Below, in pieces: positions 52,801-62,118 of a stretch of DNA of 64,000 nucleotides. How positions within the stretch are numbered: the stretch's first letter is position 1; the number at the start of each line of letters is the position of its first letter. The notes beneath the pieces are model-generated. The model was not told the DNA's origin and ran no database searches. It saw nothing but the letters and a program-made list of their open reading frames with translations. Source of the DNA: Oceanihabitans sediminis (GTDB lineage Bacteria > Bacteroidota > Bacteroidia > Flavobacteriales > Flavobacteriaceae); contig NZ_QPIG01000002.1 of assembly GCF_003337215.1 (NCBI RefSeq), positions 372,001 to 436,000 of the forward strand, in the 5' to 3' direction. The position numbers and the translations under genes are program-made.

Positions 52801-55030
52801 CATGTATTGTTCACCCACTATGGAGTTAGGTATAGATATATCCAATTTAAATATTGTACACATGCGTAATGTGCCACCCAATCCAGCAAATTATGCACAA
52901 CGAAGTGGTCGTGCAGGAAGAAGTGGTCAAACAGCTGTGGTGTTTACCTATTGTTCTGCTTGGTCAGCTCATGACCAAAATTATTTTAAAGCTTCTGATA
53001 CCATGGTAGCAGGAAATGTAGTACCACCTAGGATTGATTTAATAAATGATGAATTACTTACTACACATTTTAATGCTTATGTCTTAATGGAATTAGCTCT
53101 GGCAGATTTAAATTCTTCAGTTGCAGATTTATTGGACTTAACTGATGAAAAAAAATTATCTGTTAGACAAAATATTTTAGATGCTATTGATAATGGCATA
53201 TTAAACCATAAAGATAAATGGCTACCAACATACAGAAAAGTTCTCACTAGTATAGAGCCAGAACTCAAAGAGACCTGGTGGTATTCTGACAATTGGTTGG
53301 AAAATAAACTAAATTCATTTACGCAACGGTTTGATGAAGCTTTCAATAGATGGCGTAATTTATTTAGTGCTGCTACATCTATGATTTTAAAATCTCATAT
53401 AGTGTTGAAAGATCCTGTTATCAGGTCTGATAGTGATCAAAAGAAAGAAGCAAAAAAACAACAGGCTATCGGCTTGAAGCAAATAGAACTTCTCAAAAAT
53501 GATACGACAAAAGGCTATAAAGATCAATCTGAATTTTACGTTTTCAGATATTTAGCATCGGAAGGATTTTTACCAGGATATAATTTTACACGCTTACCGG
53601 TAAGAACATTTATAGGTTATAAACATACAGATCAAGGCGAATACCTTTCTAGACCTAGAGGCATCGCTCTTAAAGAATTTGGTCCACACAACACGCTATA
53701 CCATAATGGAAGTAAGTACCGAATGAATCGAATGATGTTAATGGATTCTGATACACACCAACGCAAAATAAAAATATCAAAGGCAACGGGTTATGCTTTT
53801 TTAGATGATGAAGCTGAATTAGCAAATAACGACCCTATTACACTAGCTGAATTAAAGGGTGACAATCATGAATATAGGAGTACTTTAATAGAGTTGTCAG
53901 AATGTGAAGGTGTACCTCAAGAACGAATTTCATGTATTGAAGAAGATAGATCATCTATTGGTTATGTTGTGGAAGAATATTTTAGATACGCAAAAGGCAT
54001 TGAACATACCAAAAACCTGGTGGTTCAAAGAGGTGGTGAAAAATTGTTAAACTTAATTTTTGACCAATCTACAGAATTAATCAAATTAAACCGACGCTCT
54101 CGTAGATCGGCATCAGATACTGATGGTTTTGCTATTGATAAAAGAAATGGTAAATGGCTGACTCAAAAAGATATAGATAACAATCAAGAGGTGGCTGACA
54201 ACAAAAAAGATGTAATGATTTTTGTTCGAGATACAGCTGATACTTTGTATATCCAGCCATTGGCAAATTTAGAATTAAACCCTGATCAAATCATTTCTTT
54301 AAGTTATGCACTTAAACGAGGTATCGAAAGCTTATTTCAAGTGGAAGAAAGTGAAATTGGTGTCAATGTATTAGGTAATGCAGATAATCCAAACATTTTA
54401 ATTTATGAAGCTGCAGAAGGGAGTTTAGGTATATTATCCCAACTCATTCAAGAACCTGAAAAACTAAATCAATTATTTGTAGAAAGTTATCGAAATATCC
54501 ACTTTGACCCTGAAACACGAGAAGAAACGGAAGTTGGAGAAAAATTACCTAGGGCATCTTATGAAGACTTATTGTCTTATTACAATCAACGTCATCATGA
54601 AATTTTAAACAGATATAGTATTAAAGAAGTTTTAGAGCAATTAATAGATTGCGATTTATCTCTCGTGCAACAAGGTAATGATCGACAAGAGCAATACCGT
54701 TATTTATTAGATGCCTACGATAAAAATAGTGCTACGGAATTACCTCTTATAAAATACTTGTATAAAAACAAATTGGCTTTGCCTGATAAAGCACAGGTGT
54801 ACATGGATGAATTTTATATCAGTCCAGATTTTGTGTATAACACATCTAATGGTCCTGTTTTATTGTTTTGTGACGGATCTGTACACGATAACGAAAATGT
54901 CAATAAAGATGATTTACATAAACGAAAGCTATTAAGAGATGCCGGTTATGATGTCATTGAATGGCACTACAAAGAAACCATCGAGGATTTAGTAGCGAGA
55001 AGAAAAGATATTTTTAGAAAAGTGAATTAA
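49865..55030 (+). CDS. Giant DEAD/DUF1998 helicase with a Vsr/DUF559-like C-terminus (DruE-like)
   Basis: A 1721-aa superfamily 2 helicase. It has a Q-like NLYSHQTEAI (about 81-90), Walker A TSGTGSGKS (102-110), ILVYPMNALINSQQ, Walker B FDELHTYRGRQG (221-232) and motif III GTSATMS. Its second RecA domain (about 970-1040) has PTMELGIDISNL and ANYAQRSGRAGRSGQ. Around residues 1500-1600 is a DUF1998/MZB-like region (IYEAAEGSLGILSQL, LLSYYNQRHHEILNR) whose usual zinc cysteines are missing. The last ~75 residues (SPDFVYNTSNGPVLLFCDGS, then KRKLLRDAGYDVIEWHY) look like a Vsr/DUF559 nuclease fold. This architecture matches DruE of Druantia. It is the first gene of the defence operon. Confidence 0.88.
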   Translation: MDAFKTHDQVISNYRDYLNSFLNIADDRIKEEVGKAFEGDGFIPDPLIQFNPSFKKGDSLQDLYNQRLINKHLIKTFGDFNLYSHQTEAIQIGIQNKGFVVTSGTGSGKSLTYLATIFNSIFNQEGDKKKGVKAILVYPMNALINSQQGEIEKYAENFGNEFPITFAKYTGQENAETRDKIKNDQPDIILTNYMMLELIMTRQSESWLRDSLKDNLQFLVFDELHTYRGRQGSDVSMLIRRIKSLCTSNIICIGTSATMSSGGSPIEKKEAVANVATKIFGTNYNTSQIIGEYLQTCTNGKEFNAVDLRNAILKGINNQDNEEVFINHPLTNWLELNVALKENQEVLERGQPKTIKAIASLLNKVTEVESQLIENVLVDLLKWTERLNEINRVNKTGKSFLPFRFHQFISQTSTVSVTLESRNTRGITIKSGRYLKDGDDEKFLYPILFSRYSGVDFICVEKDVDKQLLLPRNPDEPVRTLTLKEGTRENLVERNFSSGYLVLDEGESFWNEDPIEIAPSNWLNPSETQFKPYYNWQMPQLVYFNSSGAYSSEPIYPLKGYYIPVKLRIDPTAGIIYEDSKTNEGTKLMKLGNEGRSTATTIMSYAVIDSLYNQNEELKDQKLLSFTDNRQDASLQSGHFNDFLSSIRLRSGLYHALKNNPQGLKVHDIAERVFKELKLKEEAFAKDPSSDPDFPDPDNERAIKTYLLIRIFQDLKRGWRYTLPNLEQTALLNVKYNELSRLCAMDQKFAHIPFFNELSPEIREEILIQFFNFFRTNYAINHRYLVDDRSETESFLKNKLDDKKLWSLDHKESIETPTYMVSVRPGRSTQRGIYFATIGLRSGLGKYIKRMMLENNFDPLGQDDYRGFIESLCNLLTDTNFLSKRENLRGSNGTINGYLLRADNLIWMPGDFKTVPIDATRINTYRNLVIKPNLYFQNLYKTDFSKYQKEIQAREHTGQVNSELRIEREEAFRKGEISSMYCSPTMELGIDISNLNIVHMRNVPPNPANYAQRSGRAGRSGQTAVVFTYCSAWSAHDQNYFKASDTMVAGNVVPPRIDLINDELLTTHFNAYVLMELALADLNSSVADLLDLTDEKKLSVRQNILDAIDNGILNHKDKWLPTYRKVLTSIEPELKETWWYSDNWLENKLNSFTQRFDEAFNRWRNLFSAATSMILKSHIVLKDPVIRSDSDQKKEAKKQQAIGLKQIELLKNDTTKGYKDQSEFYVFRYLASEGFLPGYNFTRLPVRTFIGYKHTDQGEYLSRPRGIALKEFGPHNTLYHNGSKYRMNRMMLMDSDTHQRKIKISKATGYAFLDDEAELANNDPITLAELKGDNHEYRSTLIELSECEGVPQERISCIEEDRSSIGYVVEEYFRYAKGIEHTKNLVVQRGGEKLLNLIFDQSTELIKLNRRSRRSASDTDGFAIDKRNGKWLTQKDIDNNQEVADNKKDVMIFVRDTADTLYIQPLANLELNPDQIISLSYALKRGIESLFQVEESEIGVNVLGNADNPNILIYEAAEGSLGILSQLIQEPEKLNQLFVESYRNIHFDPETREETEVGEKLPRASYEDLLSYYNQRHHEILNRYSIKEVLEQLIDCDLSLVQQGNDRQEQYRYLLDAYDKNSATELPLIKYLYKNKLALPDKAQVYMDEFYISPDFVYNTSNGPVLLFCDGSVHDNENVNKDDLHKRKLLRDAGYDVIEWHYKETIEDLVARRKDIFRKVN

Positions 55031-55032
55031 GT

Positions 55033-57843
55033 ATGACTAACACACAACATCAACCAGGAACACTTATCCATTATCGAAAAAGAGATTGGATGGTTTTACC
55101 ATCAGATGACAAAGATATATTACGTATAAAACCACTTGGTGGTTCTGAAGAGGAAGAAACTGCCGTTTATTTACCACTTACAATTTTAAATGAAAAAATT
55201 ACCTCTGCTCATTTTCCAGAACCTGAAGCAACAGAAATAGGAGCTTTTGAAACGGCTCGCATATTATTTGATGCGTCTAGATTATCATTCAGAAATGCTG
55301 CTGGGCCATTTCGCTGCATGGGGAAATTATCATTCCGACCACGAGCATATCAATTAGTGCCATTAGTCATGGCTTTAAAACAAGATATTGTTAGGTTAAT
55401 GATTGCCGATGATGTAGGAATTGGTAAAACAGTAGAAGCCCTTATCATTCTAAAAGAACTCATGGAACGTGGCGAAGTTAAAAAGTTTGCTGTTATTTGT
55501 CCACCTCATTTGTGCGAGCAATGGCAAGCTGAATTAAAAGATAAATTAGACATCGATGCAGAAATTATTCGTTCCAGTACGGCTGCTAAATTAGATCGTA
55601 AAATTCCCGATGATCAAAGTGTATTCCACCATGTCGCTTTTCAAGTAATCTCTATTGATTACGTTAAATCAGATAGACGACGAGGTATTTTTATTAATGA
55701 TTGTCCAGAATTAATAATTGTAGATGAAGCGCATACATGCGCATTACCAGAAGGTGCAAAATCAAAATCACAACAACAACGTTATGCCTTACTTCATGAT
55801 CTTGCTGAAGATAAAAATAGAAATATCGTACTATTAACGGCTACACCACATAGTGGTAAAGATGGAGAGTTTACATCCCTTTTAGGACTGTTAAAACCTA
55901 AATTTGGTAATTTAAAATTCGAAACAATTGATCAAAACGATAGAAGAAAGTTAGCAAGGCATTTTGTACAGCGCAAGCGCGAAAACATTAAGAGATGGCT
56001 TAAAGAAAAAACAGAGTTTCCAGAGCGGGATTCTTTAGAAATTGGATACGCATTGTCCCCAGAGTATCAGTTATTTTATCATAATTTAATTCGTTTTGCC
56101 AGAGGTATTTCTTCAAAAGAGACCGATAACAAGCAAACGCAATTATTACGTTCTTGGGCAGCAATAGCCTTAATTAAAGGTGCCATGTCAAGTCCTATTA
56201 TGGCTGTAGAAATGCTGGAAAGAAGAAAAGAAAAATTAATTACTGGTGAAGAAACTATAGAAGCACCTTCATTAGAAGACACCTTGTTTGAAGATTTAGA
56301 ACATATATCTGATATTCCAAGACAAGATTTAATAGAAAGTATTGACTTTGAAAATGAAGAGTTAAATGATTTAGAAAGTTTGCAGAAAGAAGCTGTTTTA
56401 CTTCAACAAGACCAGTTAGATAGAAAAATTGAAACCACTATTAAATATGTCAAGCAATTAATCAAAGAAGGTTTAGACCCTATTGTATTCTGTCATTACA
56501 TAGCAACAGCCAATTATGTTGCCAACAGATTAAAAAATGAATTACCAAAAAACATCCATATTGAAGCCATCACTTCTGAACTTGCTGATGAGCAACGTAA
56601 AGAACGTATCGACATCATGGGTAAAGCCGAAAAAAGAGTTTTGGTGGCAACGGATTGTTTAAGTGAGGGAATAAATCTTCAAGAACATTTTACAGCGGTT
56701 TTACATTACGATTTACCTTGGAACCCAAACCGATTGGAACAACGTATTGGTCGTGTTGATCGTTTTGGTCAATCAGCACCAAACATTAAAAACTATATTC
56801 TATATGGCGAGGATAATGATATGGATACCTTTGTATTAGAAGTTTTAATAAAAAAGGTTGTCGAAATACAAAAGTCTACAGGTGTTTCTATTGCTATTGG
56901 TGAAAACAGTAAATCGGTTATGGCTGAAGCGGCTAAACATTTATTATTTGATGAAGAAAAAGCTGAAGGTAAACAGCAAAAGTTATTTGCTGAAGAAACG
57001 GTAAGCAACGAGTTGGATTTAGCGCGTAAAAAAGGTGATAACTTAAGAAGCATTTTTGCGCATGAAAGTATTGACCCAGAAACCATTAAGAAAGATTTAG
57101 ATGAGGTTGACGAGGCTATTGGTGATGATCAAACCGTTGCACAATTTGTGAGGAGTGCAGTGCAGCAATTAGGTGGTAATTGCGAATGGGATGGTATTAA
57201 TGGTTATAATTTACAGGCTCAAAATTTACCACCACACATTAAACGTTTTTTTAATTCGGATAAGGTGTCCAAAATTAGTTTTGTTTCACCTACACCTAAA
57301 GGCTATCGATATATTGGTCGTAATCATCAATTTGTGGAGCAATTATGTCAGTTTCTATTGGCTATTGCTTTTGAACCGCATCCAGAATACGGTCGATTAG
57401 CACGTGTAAGCGAAATACAAACCGATGCCGTAAATACCAAGACTACGTTAGTGATGTTCAGAGTTAGAAATGTTATAAAGGAAGTGGCTTCAAAAAAAGA
57501 AGCTATTGCCGAAGAAATGTATCTCTGGGGTTATCAATCGGTTTCAGGAAATTTAGAAGTATTAGATTACACCACTGCGAAAAATTTAATGACTACAGCA
57601 AAAAGTTTATCCAACCTTTCTAAAGAACGTCAGCAAGAAGATCTTGAAGCTGAACTGAAACACTTTGAAACCATGAAACCTCAATTTATTGATTTGGCTA
57701 ATGATCGTGCTGAAAAATTAGTAGAAGCGCATGGAAGATTTAAAGAATTAGTTGGTGGTCGTCGTTTCGAAAAAGCAACACCTGTACTACCACCAGATGT
57801 GATGGGTGTTTATATATTAATGCCTAAACCTAAATCCTTGTAA
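55033..57843 (+). CDS. SNF2-type helicase, DISARM DrmD-like
   Basis: A 936-aa SNF2 translocase starting two bases after the previous stop. The N-terminal ~100 residues (PGTLIHYRKRDWMVLPSDDK, ILRIKPLGGSEEEE, AAGPFRCMGKLSFRPRAYQL) match what I recall of DISARM class 1 DrmD. Motor motifs are LMIADDVGIGKTVEAL (Walker A, about 123-138), VICPPHLCEQWQAEL, IIVDEAH (about 230), LLTATPHSGKDGEF, VLVATDCLSEGINLQ and EQRIGRVDRFGQ (about 569-580). No nuclease domain is seen. It is expected to move along duplex DNA and, next to the methylase, to serve in discriminating unmodified DNA. Confidence 0.88.
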   Translation: MTNTQHQPGTLIHYRKRDWMVLPSDDKDILRIKPLGGSEEEETAVYLPLTILNEKITSAHFPEPEATEIGAFETARILFDASRLSFRNAAGPFRCMGKLSFRPRAYQLVPLVMALKQDIVRLMIADDVGIGKTVEALIILKELMERGEVKKFAVICPPHLCEQWQAELKDKLDIDAEIIRSSTAAKLDRKIPDDQSVFHHVAFQVISIDYVKSDRRRGIFINDCPELIIVDEAHTCALPEGAKSKSQQQRYALLHDLAEDKNRNIVLLTATPHSGKDGEFTSLLGLLKPKFGNLKFETIDQNDRRKLARHFVQRKRENIKRWLKEKTEFPERDSLEIGYALSPEYQLFYHNLIRFARGISSKETDNKQTQLLRSWAAIALIKGAMSSPIMAVEMLERRKEKLITGEETIEAPSLEDTLFEDLEHISDIPRQDLIESIDFENEELNDLESLQKEAVLLQQDQLDRKIETTIKYVKQLIKEGLDPIVFCHYIATANYVANRLKNELPKNIHIEAITSELADEQRKERIDIMGKAEKRVLVATDCLSEGINLQEHFTAVLHYDLPWNPNRLEQRIGRVDRFGQSAPNIKNYILYGEDNDMDTFVLEVLIKKVVEIQKSTGVSIAIGENSKSVMAEAAKHLLFDEEKAEGKQQKLFAEETVSNELDLARKKGDNLRSIFAHESIDPETIKKDLDEVDEAIGDDQTVAQFVRSAVQQLGGNCEWDGINGYNLQAQNLPPHIKRFFNSDKVSKISFVSPTPKGYRYIGRNHQFVEQLCQFLLAIAFEPHPEYGRLARVSEIQTDAVNTKTTLVMFRVRNVIKEVASKKEAIAEEMYLWGYQSVSGNLEVLDYTTAKNLMTTAKSLSNLSKERQQEDLEAELKHFETMKPQFIDLANDRAEKLVEAHGRFKELVGGRRFEKATPVLPPDVMGVYILMPKPKSL

Positions 57844-57845
57844 CT

Positions 57846-60800
57846 ATGAATTACAGTGCAATTTCAATACAAGGTAATATCATTTCAAGTGAAATCCTTG
57901 AAAAAATAAGAACGGAAGACATTCGTTTTCAAAAGGCAATAGATTTTAATTTAAACCCAAGTGCATCCATTCGTGATGAAATTAATCTTGCTTGGTCTAT
58001 TGCATCCTCTAACTGGAACGCTTTTAAACAGAAAAGAGAAAATTTAAACGAAACAGACACCGGAACTACAGAAACCAGACGTTTCTGGATGCTACCATTA
58101 CTAACGGTTTTAGGGTATGAAATGACCACTGCCAATGCAGAAATCATTAATGGTAAATCCTATGCCATTAGTCATCGCTCAACCAATCGAGACGGCTTTC
58201 CTATTCATATTGTTGGGGTCAACCAATCGTTAGATAAGCGTCCCGATACTGGTACTACGCGCTTATCACCTCATGCGCTGGTACAAGAGTATTTAAACAA
58301 CAACGAGCACTTATATGGTTTGGTTACCAATGGTCGTTTTTTAAGAGTACTTCGCGATGCCACACGCTTAAGTAGATTGAGCTATTTGGAGTTCGATTTA
58401 CAACAAATCATGGAAGAAGGTTTGTATGTAGAGTTCGCCTTGCTTTTTAGAGCATTGCATGCTACCAGAATGCCGGAAAAAATAGATCTTGGTCCAGACA
58501 GCATTTTTGAATTTTATCATCTAGAAGCCATTTCATCCGGTTCTCGTATCAGGGAACGCTTAAGTTTAGCAGTTGAAAGTTCTATTAAAGAGCTGGCAAA
58601 TGGCTTGTTGCAACACCCAACTAATGAAGACTTACGCCAACGTGTTATAGAAGATAAAATTTCTGCTAAAAACTATTACCTCTATACTTTACGCTTGGTA
58701 TATCGCATCTTGTTTTTATTGGTTATTGAGGAACGTAAACTCATTTACCCAGAAAAGCGTGATGAAGAACTCAACAAGAAAAAGCGTATTTATTACGACT
58801 TCTACAGTTTACAACGCTTAACCAAATTAGCCGAAAAACTGGTATATGTAGATCCTAGAAAAACCGATTTATGGCAATCCTTATTAACAACGTTTGCTTT
58901 ATTTGAAGATGGGCAATACGGTAAAGAATTAGGGATAGATCCATTGGGTTCAGGTTTGTTTTCTCCTAGTTCTTTGGGGATTCTTAACGATCAATTATTG
59001 GATAATGAATGTTTACTAAAAGTACTACGCTATTTAGTAACCTTTGAAAATGAAAAAGGACAACGTGTTCGAGTTAATTATGCCGATTTAGATGTTGAAG
59101 AATTCGGCTCGGTATATGAAGGCTTGCTAGAGTACAAACCTGTATTAACAAACCATGTAGACCAACCTATTTTTAGTTTTGTTAAAGGGGACGATCGCTC
59201 TTCTAGTGGGTCGCATTACACCCCTGAAGAATTAGTAAAACCTTTAATCACACATTCATTAGATTATTTAATTGCCGATAAATTAAAAGAACAAGATCCA
59301 GAAGCTGGATTATTATCTTTAACAGTGTGCGATGTAGCTTGCGGTAGTGGACATATTTTATTATCGGCAGCAAGACGCATTGGCTTTGAGTTAGCAAAAT
59401 ATCGCAGTAAAGAAGACCAACCTGCCCCAACCGAAATGCGAAAAGCCACTAGAGACGTGATCCGTAATTGTATTTATGGGGTCGATTTAAACCCATTGGC
59501 AGTAGAGCTTTGTAAAGTAGCCTTATGGCTGGAAGCACACGACCCTGGGCAACCTATGAACTTTTTAGACCACCATATTAAATGTGGGAATGCTATTGTG
59601 GGGTTGGCACATTTTGAAGAATTGGAAAAAGGCATTGCTAGCGAAGCCTTTAAAACCTTACCCGGTGATGACAAAGACATAGCCTCATCATTTAAAAAGC
59701 GTAACGATTTAGAAGTAAAAACGAAAGGCCAATTAAGCACCTATGAAATTGCTAAAGTAGATGAAGATTTAAAGGGCTTACAAAAAGAATTTGCTAATTT
59801 CTCACAACTACCAGAAAACACCCCAGAGCAAATTGCTAAAAAGGACAAGTTATACCAAGAGTTAACCCAAGGTAAAAAGTGGTGGCGCTTAAAACAATTG
59901 GCAGATTTACAAGTAGCCCAGTTTTTTATACCAAAAACTGCAGAAAACAAAGAGAAACTAACCACCCATAGCCAATACATGAGTTACCTTAAAACGGAAA
60001 CCCAAATTTTAGATCGTGGTACAGCAACAGCAATAAGCCAAGACAAACGCTTTTTCCACTGGTTTTTAGAGTTTCCACAGATATTCCAAAACGGTGGCTT
60101 TGATTGCATTTTGGGGAATCCTCCTTTTTTGGGAGGTTTAAGAATTTCTACAAATTATGGGGATCAAATTTATAATTTTATTAGGAATTATTTTAACCCG
60201 ATTGGTGGAACCTGTGATCTAGTCGCATATTTCTTTAGAAGAAATTTTACCATTATACGTGACTCTGGATTTATGTCGTTAATTTCTACTAATTCTATTT
60301 CTCAAGGTGATACGAGAGAAGGTGGATTAGATCAAATTATTATTAAAGGAGGTAAATTGAATCACGCTATTAAATCTATTAAATGGCCAGGAGTAGCGAA
60401 TCTTGAAGTGTCATTAATATCAATTTGTAAATTTGGAAGGGATATATCTCCAGTTCTAAATGGTGAAAAAGTAGGTTATATTTCTTCTTTGTTAGATAAC
60501 AATGAATTCAATTTTATGCCAGAATTAATTAATGCCAACAAAGGGAAAAGTTTTGTGGGCTCAACAGTTCTTGGTAAAGGTTTCATTCTTGATAAGAAAA
60601 AAGCCGGAGAACTTCTTAATGAAGATATAAGAAATAAAGAAGTGATTTTACCTTATTTAATTGGTAATGATATAAATAACGAACCAAATCAAATTCCTAC
60701 CCGATATATTATTAATTTCTATAATTGGGAAATAAATAAAGCTCAATCTTATAAAAATCCTTACAAAATTATATCAGAATTAGTTTTTCCGGAAAGACAA

Positions 60801-61976
60801 AAAGTAAAAAGAGAGGCTAGACAAAAGTACTGGTGGAGATATGGAGACAGAGCTGTTAATTTATATGCTAATATTAATAAATATGAATTTGCTATTTGTG
60901 TTTGTAGAGTAACTAAACATTTGTGTTTTTCAGTTTTTCCGAAAAATTACGTCTATGATGTAGGTACGAATACAATTCTACTAAATAGATTATCTAAATT
61001 TTCTATTCTTCATTCATCGTTACATGAGTCTTGGGCAAGAAAATATGGTAGTTCGTTAGAGACACGATTAAGATATACAAGTGAGGACTGCTTTGAAACT
61101 TACCCTTTTCCAAATGAGGATAATAATGTAGATATTAAATTAGAAAAACTTGGTGCCAATTTTCTTGATTATAGAAAACAATTAATGATTAAAATTAATC
61201 TTGGTTTAACAAAGACATATAATCAATTGCATAATAAAGAATTAGTTGGATCAGTAGAGCAATTAAGTTTTAAGCAATTTCAAAAAAAATACGGTAAAGA
61301 AACTTGGAATTTATACAATCATTTAGAAGTCAAAAAAGAAGGTAATATATCTTATGAAGAAGCAGTAACACTCATTTTTAAATTAAGAGAATTGCACAAA
61401 GAAATGGATGAAGCCGTTTTAGAAGCGTATGGTTGGCAGGACATAAAATTACGTCACGATTTTTATGAGGTAGAGTATTTACCAGAAAATGATAGAGTGC
61501 GTTATACCATGCACCCAGAAGCTCGTAAAGAGGTTTTAAAACGCCTTTTACTCCTTAACCACGAGCGTTATGAAGAAGAAATAAAACAAGGCTTACATAA
61601 AAAAGCAGATGTTGTGGCTTTTTATAAACAAAAAGGTAAAGAAACACCAGAAGGTACTACGTTTAGTGATGTAAAAACAAAAAAAAGAGCCATTAAAAAA
61701 GCAAAAATAAATGTGGTTAAAGAACCTACCGAACAGTATGGCTTATTTACAGAGGCAACTAATGAGGTAAGAGAAAACAGTAAAGTAACCATTCAAAAAG
61801 AAGACAACACCAATTTTAAATACCACATTACTAAAAACGCTGTTAAAGGCAATTTTTCTGGTGAGTTTAAGCAAATAGCAACAAACTCAACACTTGCAGA
61901 AAACATGCTAGGTAGAAAAGTTGGAGATGCTTTTGTTTTTGGAGGTGTTAAGTATAAAATTTTAAGTATTGAGTAG
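57846..61976 (+). CDS. Eco57I-type N6-adenine methylase, DISARM DrmMI-like
   Basis: A 1376-aa DNA methyltransferase two bases after the SNF2 gene. The N-terminal ~450 residues are like those of large Eco57I-type enzymes (LSPHALVQEYLNNNEHLYGL, VTNGRFLRVLRD) without a clear PD-(D/E)XK nuclease. Motif I is VCDVACGSGHILLSAARR (about 494-511), then YGVDLNPLAVELCKVALWLE. The catalytic motif IV ILGNPPFLGG appears only near residue 755, after a helical insertion. The target-recognition region (~60115-61400) is far more AT-rich than its flanks. The C-terminus (MLGRKVGDAFVFGGVKYKIL) resembles a GreA C-terminal domain. It probably marks self DNA. Confidence 0.88.
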   Translation: MNYSAISIQGNIISSEILEKIRTEDIRFQKAIDFNLNPSASIRDEINLAWSIASSNWNAFKQKRENLNETDTGTTETRRFWMLPLLTVLGYEMTTANAEIINGKSYAISHRSTNRDGFPIHIVGVNQSLDKRPDTGTTRLSPHALVQEYLNNNEHLYGLVTNGRFLRVLRDATRLSRLSYLEFDLQQIMEEGLYVEFALLFRALHATRMPEKIDLGPDSIFEFYHLEAISSGSRIRERLSLAVESSIKELANGLLQHPTNEDLRQRVIEDKISAKNYYLYTLRLVYRILFLLVIEERKLIYPEKRDEELNKKKRIYYDFYSLQRLTKLAEKLVYVDPRKTDLWQSLLTTFALFEDGQYGKELGIDPLGSGLFSPSSLGILNDQLLDNECLLKVLRYLVTFENEKGQRVRVNYADLDVEEFGSVYEGLLEYKPVLTNHVDQPIFSFVKGDDRSSSGSHYTPEELVKPLITHSLDYLIADKLKEQDPEAGLLSLTVCDVACGSGHILLSAARRIGFELAKYRSKEDQPAPTEMRKATRDVIRNCIYGVDLNPLAVELCKVALWLEAHDPGQPMNFLDHHIKCGNAIVGLAHFEELEKGIASEAFKTLPGDDKDIASSFKKRNDLEVKTKGQLSTYEIAKVDEDLKGLQKEFANFSQLPENTPEQIAKKDKLYQELTQGKKWWRLKQLADLQVAQFFIPKTAENKEKLTTHSQYMSYLKTETQILDRGTATAISQDKRFFHWFLEFPQIFQNGGFDCILGNPPFLGGLRISTNYGDQIYNFIRNYFNPIGGTCDLVAYFFRRNFTIIRDSGFMSLISTNSISQGDTREGGLDQIIIKGGKLNHAIKSIKWPGVANLEVSLISICKFGRDISPVLNGEKVGYISSLLDNNEFNFMPELINANKGKSFVGSTVLGKGFILDKKKAGELLNEDIRNKEVILPYLIGNDINNEPNQIPTRYIINFYNWEINKAQSYKNPYKIISELVFPERQKVKREARQKYWWRYGDRAVNLYANINKYEFAICVCRVTKHLCFSVFPKNYVYDVGTNTILLNRLSKFSILHSSLHESWARKYGSSLETRLRYTSEDCFETYPFPNEDNNVDIKLEKLGANFLDYRKQLMIKINLGLTKTYNQLHNKELVGSVEQLSFKQFQKKYGKETWNLYNHLEVKKEGNISYEEAVTLIFKLRELHKEMDEAVLEAYGWQDIKLRHDFYEVEYLPENDRVRYTMHPEARKEVLKRLLLLNHERYEEEIKQGLHKKADVVAFYKQKGKETPEGTTFSDVKTKKRAIKKAKINVVKEPTEQYGLFTEATNEVRENSKVTIQKEDNTNFKYHITKNAVKGNFSGEFKQIATNSTLAENMLGRKVGDAFVFGGVKYKILSIE

Positions 61977-61990
61977 TTATGATGCATACG

Positions 61991-62078
61991 TGTCATTCCG
62001 ACGAAAGAGGAATCTCATCCCGTCAGTTCGAGTGATTTTGAGAAGAGAAGCGGAACAAAATTGTATCGAGAACTTGAA
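61991..62078 (+). repeat. Intergenic imperfect-palindrome repeat within the defence operon
   Basis: Two adjoining units lie in the only sizeable gap of the operon. TCATTCCGACGAAAGAGGAA forms an ATTCC/GGAAT hairpin (61995-62013). CGTCAGTTCGAGTGATTTT (from 62021) and AAAATTGTATCGAGAACTTG (62057-62076) form an imperfect inverted repeat. Closely similar units are scattered through flavobacterial genomes in my recollection, so this is probably a REP-like dispersed element that inserted between the methylase and the next gene. Confidence 0.65.
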
Positions 62079-62118
62079 TAAGTATAAAAAATGAAAAAAA
62101 AAATAAGAAACACGAAGT

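Noticed and set aside
49865-62000. BREX or a classical type I/type III restriction system
   Set aside because: No pglZ, brxC-like ATPase, HsdS-type specificity subunit or Res subunit is present, and the methylase lacks a recognisable fused nuclease.
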